Position numbers and translations under genes: made by a program
The notes under the pieces: model-generated
Seen by the model: the letters and a program-made list of their open reading frames with translations, nothing else
Database searches by the model: none
What the model was told of the DNA's origin: nothing
Part shown: piece after piece, positions 6,715 through 11,878 of the stretch
Layout of the letters: the number at the start of each line of letters is the position of its first letter
Numbering within the stretch: position 1 is the first letter of the stretch
DNA from: JBBSIG01 sp038232215
GTDB taxonomy: Bacteria > Actinomycetota > Thermoleophilia > Gaiellales > Gaiellaceae
Direction: 5' to 3'
Length of the DNA stretch: 11,878 nt
Assembly (NCBI GenBank): GCA_038232215.1
Contig: JBBSIG010000068.1
Location: 1-11,878 of the forward strand

Positions 6715-7282
6715 CGCGAACGACGGCGAGGTCGGCCGCCGCCCAGACCGGCTCGGCGGTGAGCCCGGCGGCGCGAAGCCACTCGAGCTGGTCGTCCAGA
6801 CGGTCGGGCCGGTCGTACACCCCGTCAATCGGGGTCGTGGCGGCCGCAGGATCGTCGGGCACGACGACGTCCGCTAGCACGAAGCGTCCTTCCGCGCTCA
6901 GTACCGACGCGACGCGGGCGAAGAGGTCGCGCTTCCGGGCCGAGTCGAGGTGGTGTATTGCGAGCGCCGAGACGACGAGATCGAACGAGCCTTCGGGAAG
7001 GTCCTCCTCGAGCCCGCGCAGGCGGAGATCCGCGCCCGGCAGCCTCTCGGCTGCACGGGCGAGCATGTCCGGGCTCGAGTCGATCCCGATCAGCAGCGCG
7101 TCCGGGTAGAGCTGGAGCACGCGGCCGGCCGTCTCGCCGGTGCCGACGCCGAGGTCGAGGACGCGCGCCGGGGCCAGCCCCGCCGCAGCCGCGGCGGTGC
7201 GATTCTGCAGCTCGTGGTACGCCGGAATCTCCGCCACGATGTCCTCGGCGTAGCGCGTGGCGTCCCAGCGAGGTTCACCCAT
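6629..7282 (-). CDS. Class I SAM-dependent methyltransferase
   Basis: Cytosolic methyltransferase of the Methyltransf_25/CmoA-like group, 217 residues from ATG 7282. SAM-binding motif I is VLDLGVGTGET (residues 41-51), the acidic end of strand 2 is IGIDSSPDML, motif IV is FDLVVSALAIHHL and motif V/VI is GRFVLADVV. The N-terminus (RYAEDIVAEIPAYHELQ) is typical of this group. The family fold ends at about DLAVVRA (residue 190). The last 27 residues are Arg/Pro-rich and are encoded wholly opposite the EAL remnant, so they are probably acquired read-through sequence. The acceptor is unknown. The gene starts 27 bp after the stop of the methyltransferase fusion gene, on the same strand, and is likely its operon partner. 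Confidence 0.88.
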   Translation of the reverse strand: MGEPRWDATRYAEDIVAEIPAYHELQNRTAAAAAGLAPARVLDLGVGTGETAGRVLQLYPDALLIGIDSSPDMLARAAERLPGADLRLRGLEEDLPEGSFDLVVSALAIHHLDSARKRDLFARVASVLSAEGRFVLADVVVPDDPAAATTPIDGVYDRPDRLDDQLEWLRAAGLTAEPVWAAADLAVVRASRPSRLPPETPAGRRAAPRFAPGAPRG

Positions 7283-7309
7283 CGACTGGATGCTACGACC
7301 CTCGGCGGG

Positions 7310-9094
7310 TCAGCCGCGCGTGCGGCGCGTGATCTCCAGCAGGTACGCGACCATGACGGCCTCGTCGCCGAAGGTGACGTGGTAGGCGTCCGAGAGCTGC
7401 TCGACGCGTCGGATCTGCTCGAGGTTCTCCTCGAAGACCGGGGTGAAGCGGAAAAAGCCGTAGTCCGCGACCCGAACGGCGAGGCCGGCCTGCTCGAGCA
7501 GCTCCGACGTGCGTAGCTGACCGAGGATCGAGAGCTGCATCAGGTACGCCGTGCCGTCCTCGGCGAGGAGTGCCGGAAGGAGGCCGATCAGGTGGTCGAC
7601 GAGGTTCCGGCCCCAGAAGTCGAGCGGCCGATGGCTCGCCTGCTCGAACGGGTCGACCGGCATCTGGTACAGGCTCGCGACGACGACGTCGTAGGGCCTC
7701 GCGGGCGCGTAGCTGTAGAGATCGACCTCGGCGCCCGACACGACGCCCGAGACTCCGTTTCGGAAGGCGTTCGCGAGCGTGTTCGCGACCGCCTGCCGCT
7801 GGAGGTCGATCGCCTGCACGTCCTCCGCCCCGTTCAGGGCCAGCTGCACGCTCAGGAGGCCGCTGCCGCAGCCGACGTCGAGGCAGCGCTTCCCGCGCCC
7901 GACGCCGTTCCGGGCCAGGTGCTTCCACACGAGCAGGCTGCCCTGCGTCGGGATGAAGACCTCGGGCTCGCAGACGATCTCCGGCATGACGAGCGGAAAC
8001 ACGATCTCTCCGCGCTCGTCCCTCCAGCGCTCGGGGACGACGGGCGCCGGCCCTCCCGGCTCGGGCGCCGGCGCGAGCAACGGCTGGCTGCGCGGGCGCC
8101 CGGGCTTCGTGCCGGCCAGCCGCGCCCGGGCGGCCGCGATGTGCTCGGGCGTCGTCCCGCAGCAGCCGCCGACGATCTGGGCGCCCTCGGCCCGCCAGCC
8201 GAGCGCCAGCTCGGCGTACTCGTCGGGGCCGATCCGCTCGTCGAAGCGCCAGCCGGCGTCCGAGTAGTAGCCGAGGTTCGGATAGACGCCGAGCGGCAGG
8301 TCGGTGAAGTCGCGGAGCCAGGGCAGCACGCCGTGCACGTGCTCCGGCGGCAGGCAGTTGACCAGGAGCGCGCCGACGCCGATCTCCTCGAAACGCCGCG
8401 CCGCGCGCCCGAAGAGGTCGCCCTCGGGGCCGCCCCAGTGCTGGCCGTAGACGCCGCAGACACCGTGGCGGCAGCGCCTGAAGGACACCCAGACCGGCAG
8501 GCCGCTGTCGACCGCGAGCTGCACGCTCTCGAAGGTGAGTCCCTCGCGAAGCAGCGACATCGTCTCCAGCAGGAGCAGGTCGGGTGGATCGCTCTCGAGC
8601 GCCCGCAGCAGGAGCCGGAACGACCGTGCGCGCTCCTCGCTGTCGACGTCGCCGTTCACGCTGAAGGCGACGGCGCACTCGCCGCCTCGCCCCGCCTCGT
8701 CGATCGCCTGTCTCGCCAGGTTCGTGCCGAGCCGCGCCAGGTCCATCCAGTGGGTCATCTCTCCCCGGCCCACGGGCCCGCCCGCCTCGAGCTCCGCCGC
8801 CGCGAGGATCGCCCAGGTGTTCGTGGACACGAGGTCGCAGCCCACCTCGACGTAGCGGCGGTGGACGTCGAGCACGGCGTAGGGCGTGTCGTACAGCGCC
8901 CAGGTGCCCCAGAGGCCGCGATCCGAGTTGCGTAGGTCGCCGGCCTTCGCGTGCCCGCCGCGCTCGAGCTCAGTGGCGTTCGCCCCGTCGAGCAGGACCG
9001 GCTCGCCGGCCGCGAGCAGGCGTTCGATCCGCTCGTACGCCTCGGAGAACGGGCGGGCGGGCGGCGAGGCGGGCGCGGCGGTCGGAGAGGCCAC
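7310..9094 (-). CDS. Fusion of homocysteine S-methyltransferase and class I SAM methyltransferase
   Basis: Two enzymes in one 594-residue chain. Residues about 20-328 are a homocysteine S-methyltransferase TIM barrel: LLDGANATELERGG (34-47), LVSTNTW (88-94), LLLLETMS (173-180), and the zinc cysteines Cys247 (LVNCLPP) and Cys311/Cys312 (VGGCCGTTPEH). A Pro/Ala/Arg linker (about 329-355) leads into a class I methyltransferase (about 360-594) with motif I CLDVGCGSGLLS (404-415), acidic strand-2 end AIDLQRQ (428-434) and motif IV YDVVVASLYQMP (468-479). The region around motif I resembles PrmA/PrmC-like enzymes, but NPPY is replaced by SLYQMP, so Gln-N5 or base-N methylation is unlikely. The frame is open upstream to 10351, but that stretch is the antisense of other genes. 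I start at GTG 9094, 8 bp after the BHMT-like stop. No Shine-Dalgarno sequence is visible, so translation probably depends on coupling. The methyl donor and the second acceptor are unknown. Confidence 0.9.
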   Translation of the reverse strand: MASPTAAPASPPARPFSEAYERIERLLAAGEPVLLDGANATELERGGHAKAGDLRNSDRGLWGTWALYDTPYAVLDVHRRYVEVGCDLVSTNTWAILAAAELEAGGPVGRGEMTHWMDLARLGTNLARQAIDEAGRGGECAVAFSVNGDVDSEERARSFRLLLRALESDPPDLLLLETMSLLREGLTFESVQLAVDSGLPVWVSFRRCRHGVCGVYGQHWGGPEGDLFGRAARRFEEIGVGALLVNCLPPEHVHGVLPWLRDFTDLPLGVYPNLGYYSDAGWRFDERIGPDEYAELALGWRAEGAQIVGGCCGTTPEHIAAARARLAGTKPGRPRSQPLLAPAPEPGGPAPVVPERWRDERGEIVFPLVMPEIVCEPEVFIPTQGSLLVWKHLARNGVGRGKRCLDVGCGSGLLSVQLALNGAEDVQAIDLQRQAVANTLANAFRNGVSGVVSGAEVDLYSYAPARPYDVVVASLYQMPVDPFEQASHRPLDFWGRNLVDHLIGLLPALLAEDGTAYLMQLSILGQLRTSELLEQAGLAVRVADYGFFRFTPVFEENLEQIRRVEQLSDAYHVTFGDEAVMVAYLLEITRRTRG

Positions 9095-9102
9095 TGAGAC
9101 GG

Positions 9103-10158
9103 TCAGAGCTTGGCCGCGTACTCCCGGTTTCGCTCCTTCAGACTCTCGTCGGTGCCGAGGAACGCGTGCTTCGACATGTCCGCCGAGTAGCGGCTCGCGG
9201 GAGGCGTCCGTCCGAGCGCCTCCGCGACGCTGCGGATGTGATGGGGCGCCGCGCCGCAGCAGACGCCGAGGTAGCGCACGCCGAGGTCGTACGCCGTCCG
9301 GGCGAACTCGCCCAGCTCGTAGCGGTTGCAGACGAAGGGGTCGAGAGCGGTCGGAAACGGGCGCCCTCCGGGGATGCAGTCGCAGTCCGGGTCGCGGAGC
9401 GACTGGAAGGATGGTTCCTCCGCGTGCGTCCGGTAGGGAACAGGCAGCGCCGCGACGTGCCCGTCGACGGCGGCCCGGATCGCCTCGAGGAGCGGCAGCA
9501 TCGTCTTCGGCCCGCGGATGCAGTTCAGGCCGACGACGTCCGCACCGGCCTGCTCGAGCCGCTTGCAGGCGTCCTCGGGCGTCCACCCGTCGCGGGTGAG
9601 CGGGTCCTGGTGCACGGCGAGCGTCACGACCGCAGGCAGACCCGCGTCCTTCACCGCCTGGAGCGCGATCAAGGCCTCCTCGCCGTAGGAGAAGGTCTCG
9701 GCGATGACGAAGTCCACCCCCGCCTCGGCCGCCCAGCCGACCTGCTCCTCGAACATGGCACGCACGGCCGCCCGCGACTCGTCGTCGGGCTCGAAGACGT
9801 TCGTGTTGCAGATGTCGCCCGCGAAGAGCGCGTCCCCTTCCGCCGCGACGCCCTCCGCGATCGCGAGGGCCTCGCGGTTCATCTTCTCGAGCAGGTGCTC
9901 CTTCCCGATCAGTCGGAGCTTCTCGCGATGGGCGTAGTACGTGAAGGCCTCGACGACGTCCGAGCCCGCGTGCACGAACTCGCGGTGGAGCTGGGCGACC
10001 AGATCGGGGTGCTCGAGCACGATCTCGGGCACGAAGGCGCCCGCCTGGAGATAGCCGCGCCGCTCGAACTCGAAGAGGTAGCCCTCGGCGCAGATGACCG
10101 GGCCGCGCTCCAGCCGGTCGAGCAGCCCGAGCTTCTCGGGGGTGGTGGAGTCGGACAT
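9103..10158 (-). CDS. Betaine-homocysteine S-methyltransferase-like protein
   Basis: Cytosolic zinc-dependent enzyme expected to move a methyl group to homocysteine, making methionine. 351 residues. It aligns along its length with mammalian BHMT: FERRGYLQAG, LHREFVHAGSDVV, NREALAIAEGVA, VDFVIAE, and LGVRYLGVCCGAAPHHIR. Zinc ligands are Cys213 (LNC), Cys300 and Cys301. The start is ATG 10158, with AGAGGAGA five bases upstream; TTG 10173 would lie before the ribosome binding site. By hand alignment, human Asp26 (homocysteine) corresponds to Ala24, with Glu25 beside it. Trp44 and Tyr160 (betaine pocket) correspond to Phe42 and Thr155; Tyr77 (Tyr75) and Glu159 (Glu154) are kept. The donor may therefore not be glycine betaine. 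The protein lacks the C-terminal hook/oligomerisation extension of mammalian BHMT (406 residues). It is the first gene of the methyl-transfer unit and has a structured leader. Confidence 0.88.
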   Translation of the reverse strand: MSDSTTPEKLGLLDRLERGPVICAEGYLFEFERRGYLQAGAFVPEIVLEHPDLVAQLHREFVHAGSDVVEAFTYYAHREKLRLIGKEHLLEKMNREALAIAEGVAAEGDALFAGDICNTNVFEPDDESRAAVRAMFEEQVGWAAEAGVDFVIAETFSYGEEALIALQAVKDAGLPAVVTLAVHQDPLTRDGWTPEDACKRLEQAGADVVGLNCIRGPKTMLPLLEAIRAAVDGHVAALPVPYRTHAEEPSFQSLRDPDCDCIPGGRPFPTALDPFVCNRYELGEFARTAYDLGVRYLGVCCGAAPHHIRSVAEALGRTPPASRYSADMSKHAFLGTDESLKERNREYAAKL

Positions 10159-10165
10159 TCGGTCT

Positions 10166-10222
10166 CCTCTCAAATTTTGGGCGTCGCACCGGGAGAGGCG
10201 GCCTGCGCCGTCGCACCGCCTC
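10166..10222 (-). promoter_or_regulatory. Candidate translational switch in the leader of the BHMT-like gene
   Basis: On the minus strand the leader can fold two ways. Fold 1: GAGGCGG (10222-10216) pairs with CCGCCTC (10201-10195), continuing as TGCG (10215-10212) with CGCA (10207-10204) around an ACGG loop and a GG bulge. Fold 2: CCTCTC (10198-10193), which includes four bases of the fold 1 arm, pairs perfectly with GAGAGG (10171-10166), which holds the Shine-Dalgarno of the BHMT-like gene. The folds exclude each other, so one exposes and the other hides the ribosome binding site. I could not match it to SAM-I, SAM-II, SAM-IV, SAH or cobalamin riboswitch consensus sequences from memory. It could be a new small-molecule sensor, a simple regulatory hairpin, or chance pairing in GC-rich DNA. 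Confidence 0.4.
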
Positions 10223-10255
10223 CGATGGCCTCAGTGTGCCGTACCCGTCGCAGCG
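10182..10255 (+). repeat. Three direct copies of CGTCGCA(C/G)CG
   Basis: CGTCGCACCG occurs at 10182-10191 and 10209-10218, and CGTCGCAGCG at 10246-10255, all in one orientation within the 173-bp divergent intergenic region. The copies start 27 and 37 bp apart, so they are not on one DNA helical face in any simple way. They could be operator half-sites for a regulator of either flanking gene, or parts of the RNA leader; the middle copy lies in the fold 1 hairpin. Confidence 0.4.
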
Positions 10256-10265
10256 ATGGCAATAC

Positions 10266-10284
10266 CGTTGCCCCACAGGCAACG
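10266..10284. other. Inverted repeat (7-bp stem, 5-base loop)
   Basis: CGTTGCC and GGCAACG flank a five-base loop, forming a perfect 7-bp hairpin in the middle of the divergent intergenic region. There is no T-run on either side, so it is not an intrinsic terminator. It could be an operator palindrome or the first helix of the leader RNA of the BHMT-like gene. Confidence 0.4.
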
Positions 10285-10317
10285 CCTCTTCCAGGCAGGC
10301 GCCCCGGGCGACGGCGC

Positions 10318-10323
10318 TAGCAT
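10318..10323 (+). promoter_or_regulatory. Possible -10 element (TAGCAT) of a leaderless promoter for the LLM gene
   Basis: TAGCAT fits the actinobacterial -10 pattern TANNNT. It ends 8 bases before ATG 10332, which would put the transcript start at or within two bases of the start codon. No Shine-Dalgarno sequence precedes that ATG, as expected for leaderless genes. No convincing -35 box is seen, so this is tentative. Confidence 0.3.
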
Positions 10324-10331
10324 CGCAGCCC

Positions 10332-11330
10332 ATGCGCCTCGGCTTCTCCATGGGCTACGCGCCGCCCGGCACGAACCCGAGGGAGCTGGTCGCGCTCGCC
10401 CAGGAGGCCGAGCGGCTCGGATACGACTCGGCGTGGGCAGCGGAGTCGTGGGGCACCGACGCGGTCACCGTGCTGGCCTGGCTCGCCGCCACGACCGAGC
10501 GGATCAAGGTCGGCTCGGCGATCATGCAGATCCCCGCACGGACGCCGGCCGCGACCGCCATGACCGCGGCCACCCTCGACCTCATGAGCGGCGGGCGCTT
10601 CCTGCTCGGGCTCGGCACCTCCGGGCCGCAGGTGGTCGAGGGCTGGCACGGCCAGCCGTGGGCCGGGCCGCTGAAGCGCACGCGCGAGTACGTGGAGATC
10701 GTGCGCCAGGCCCTACGGCGAGAGCGGCTCGAGCACCACGGCGAGCACTACGACATTCCGCTCACGGGCGGAACCGGGCTCGGCAAGCCCCTGAAGCTGA
10801 TGCTCCGACCGGTGCGCCCGGAGATCCCGATCTACCTCGCCTCGCTCGGGCCCCGGGCCGTGGAGCTCGCCTTCGAGATCGCGGACGGCTGGCTTCCCAT
10901 CTTCTACGCGCCCGAGCAGGCGCGCACGGTGTTTCCGCTCGAGCGGGCGCGGCAGGGGTTCGACGTCGCGCCCTCCGTACAGCTTGTCGTGACGCAGGAC
11001 GTCCAGGCGGGCCGCGACGCGCTGAAGCCGTTCTTCGCCTTCTACGCTGGCGGGATGGGTGCGCGGGGGAGCAACTTCTACAACGACCTCGTCGCGCGGT
11101 ACGGCTACGAGCGCGAGGCGCAGAGGATCCAGGACCTCTTTCTCGACGGCAAGCAGCGCGAGGCGGCCGCGGCGGTGCCCGACGCGTTCGTCGACGAGGT
11201 TGCGCTCGTGGGCCCGCCGGAGAGAATCGCCGACCGGCTGGACGCCTGGACGGAGTCGGGCGTCACGACGCTTCTCGTCCAGACGCGTGACCCGCTCGCG
11301 CTGCGAACGCTCGCCGGGCTGGCTGCGTGA
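10332..11330 (+). CDS. LLM-class F420-dependent oxidoreductase (Rv3520c-like)
   Basis: Luciferase-like monooxygenase fold (TIM barrel) of the subgroup that uses coenzyme F420, cytosolic. 332 residues, typical length. The N-terminus MRLGFSMGYAPPG is followed by LVALAQEAERLGYDSAWAAESWG, then IKVGSAIMQIPARTPAATAM and SGGRFLLGLGTSGPQVVEGWHG (about residues 88-109). Further on come PVRPEIPIYLASLGP and LAFEIADGWLPIFY; all are characteristic of the mycobacterial Rv3520c-type F420 enzymes. The start is ATG 10332; the longer frame from 10236 would run through the intergenic repeats and lacks family sequence. It is transcribed divergently from the BHMT-like gene and ends 17 bp from the convergent NlpC/P60 gene. 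The substrate is unknown; F420 use is inferred from the subfamily. Confidence 0.92.
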   Translation: MRLGFSMGYAPPGTNPRELVALAQEAERLGYDSAWAAESWGTDAVTVLAWLAATTERIKVGSAIMQIPARTPAATAMTAATLDLMSGGRFLLGLGTSGPQVVEGWHGQPWAGPLKRTREYVEIVRQALRRERLEHHGEHYDIPLTGGTGLGKPLKLMLRPVRPEIPIYLASLGPRAVELAFEIADGWLPIFYAPEQARTVFPLERARQGFDVAPSVQLVVTQDVQAGRDALKPFFAFYAGGMGARGSNFYNDLVARYGYEREAQRIQDLFLDGKQREAAAAVPDAFVDEVALVGPPERIADRLDAWTESGVTTLLVQTRDPLALRTLAGLAA

Positions 11331-11347
11331 GCGGGCGCGTGGCCCCG

Positions 11348-11878
11348 TCAGTAGGGACGGGTGGCGCCGAGATACCCCATCGCGTACCCGGCCTCGGACA
11401 GGCTCGAGATCTTCACCACGTCGCCCGTGTGCGGCGCGTGGATGAAGCGGCCGCCGCCGATGTACATCCCCTCGTGGCCGGGGCCGTTCGGGCCCGGGTG
11501 GAAGAAGATGAGGTCGCCGGGCTGCAGGTCGGAGGCCGCAACGCGCGTCCCGCGATACCACTGGTAGCCGCTGAAGTGCGGGAGCTCGACGCCGAGCTGC
11601 GCGTAGACGTACATCGTGAGCCCCGAGCAGTCGAATCCGCCGGACGGGCTGGCGCCGCCCCACACGTACGGCACACCGAGGAAGCGCTCGGCGAGCGCGA
11701 CCGCCTGCGCGCCGAGCGACGTCCCCGGGCTCGCGCCCTCGTCCGTCGGCAGCAGCCACGACGCCGGCACGCCGGGGGAGCCGGTGGCCGGCGCGGCTCG
11801 GAGCGAGCCGAGGCCGAGTAGCGCCCAGGCCGTGGCGCTGGCGCGGGAGCGGGTGGACGCCGACTTCGCCGCGCGCGC
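11348..11878 (-). CDS. Secreted NlpC/P60-family peptidoglycan endopeptidase, start outside window
   Basis: Cell-wall cysteine peptidase expected to cut peptidoglycan stem peptides outside the cell. The frame is open to the right edge, with 176 residues visible. The N-terminal part looks like a signal peptide: scattered Lys/Arg, a hydrophobic ATAWALLGLGSL core and a small-residue RAAPA site. A start at GTG 11770 would lose this, and no ATG, GTG or TTG occurs upstream of it in the window, so the start is beyond 11878. The NlpC/P60 domain follows: FLGVPYVWGGASPSGGFDCSG with the catalytic Cys (codon at about 11629), QPGDLIFF, GHEGMYIGGGRFIHAPHTGD with the catalytic His and third polar residue, and YLGATRPY at the C-terminus. 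There is no visible SH3, LysM or coiled-coil domain in this part. It is convergent with the LLM gene and shows no functional link to it. Confidence 0.9.
   Translation of the reverse strand, partial: ARAAKSASTRSRASATAWALLGLGSLRAAPATGSPGVPASWLLPTDEGASPGTSLGAQAVALAERFLGVPYVWGGASPSGGFDCSGLTMYVYAQLGVELPHFSGYQWYRGTRVAASDLQPGDLIFFHPGPNGPGHEGMYIGGGRFIHAPHTGDVVKISSLSEAGYAMGYLGATRPY

Noticed and set aside
10266..10284. Intrinsic terminator
   Set aside because: The perfect hairpin has no T-run on either strand and lies upstream of both divergent genes, not downstream of any.
10159..10331. Known SAM, SAH or cobalamin riboswitch
   Set aside because: I compared the minus-strand leader with the conserved core sequences I can recall. 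Only a short SAH-like stretch (GCTGCGACGG) appears, without the CCAGGCTCGG partner, so I do not assign a known class.
9095..10351. Extension of the methyltransferase-fusion frame over the BHMT-like gene (1013 codons in all)
   Set aside because: The extra part is out of frame with a clear BHMT-like protein and has shadow composition; GTG 9094 lies just after the BHMT-like stop.
11348..11770. NlpC/P60 gene starting at GTG 11770 as a cytosolic protein
   Set aside because: In-frame sequence to the right edge has the form of a signal peptide, so the real start is outside the window.
1..11878. tRNA, rRNA, CRISPR arrays, insertion sequences, prophage or toxin-antitoxin genes
   Set aside because: No regularly spaced repeats, terminal inverted repeats, transposase or integrase motifs, or tRNA-like cloverleaf were seen on either strand.

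Overview
The window is very GC-rich DNA (about 70% G+C by eye). Third codon positions are almost always G or C, several genes start with GTG or TTG, and intergenic gaps are short. Together with an F420-type luciferase-like oxidoreductase and a secreted NlpC/P60 peptidase, this points to an actinomycete. Thermoleophilia (Gaiellales/Solirubrobacterales) is my best guess, but that is inference.

Layout. Left edge: the 3' two thirds of a plus-strand short-chain dehydrogenase (2-604). From 571 to 10158 almost everything reads on the minus strand. In order of transcription: a BHMT-like homocysteine S-methyltransferase (10158-9103); a second homocysteine methyltransferase fused to a class I SAM methyltransferase (9094-7310); a stand-alone SAM methyltransferase (7282-6629); a metallo-beta-lactamase-fold protein (6280-5306); an FAD aromatic-hydroxylase-type monooxygenase (5294-3978); and a Liv-type ABC importer, ATPases LivG and LivF then permeases LivH and LivM (3945-571). 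Between the methyltransferases and the MBL gene lies the plus-strand wreck of a HAMP...EAL signalling gene (6299-6714). To the right are a divergent F420-dependent LLM oxidoreductase (10332-11330) and, convergent with it, an NlpC/P60 peptidase that runs off the window (11348-11878).

How the genes may work together. The four liv genes overlap by 4 bp each, at TTGA or GTGA junctions, and must be one operon. The FAD and MBL genes sit 32 and 11 bp upstream, so importer, hydroxylase and MBL protein look like one uptake-and-oxidation unit. No substrate-binding protein is in the window. The two homocysteine methyltransferases are 8 bp apart and form a methyl-transfer unit. Its leader (10159-10331) contains a hairpin whose 3' arm can instead pair with the ribosome binding site, which is the layout of a translational switch. 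Whether the methyl unit and the uptake unit serve one pathway, for example dismantling a methylated imported compound, is a hypothesis.

Most worth a second look: the homocysteine-methyltransferase/SAM-methyltransferase fusion; the candidate RNA switch before the BHMT-like gene; the changed homocysteine- and betaine-binding residues of that BHMT-like protein; the MBL protein that has lost all three Zn2-specific ligands while keeping the Zn1 ligands; and the HAMP-EAL deletion scar, whose DNA now encodes the tail of the neighbouring methyltransferase.
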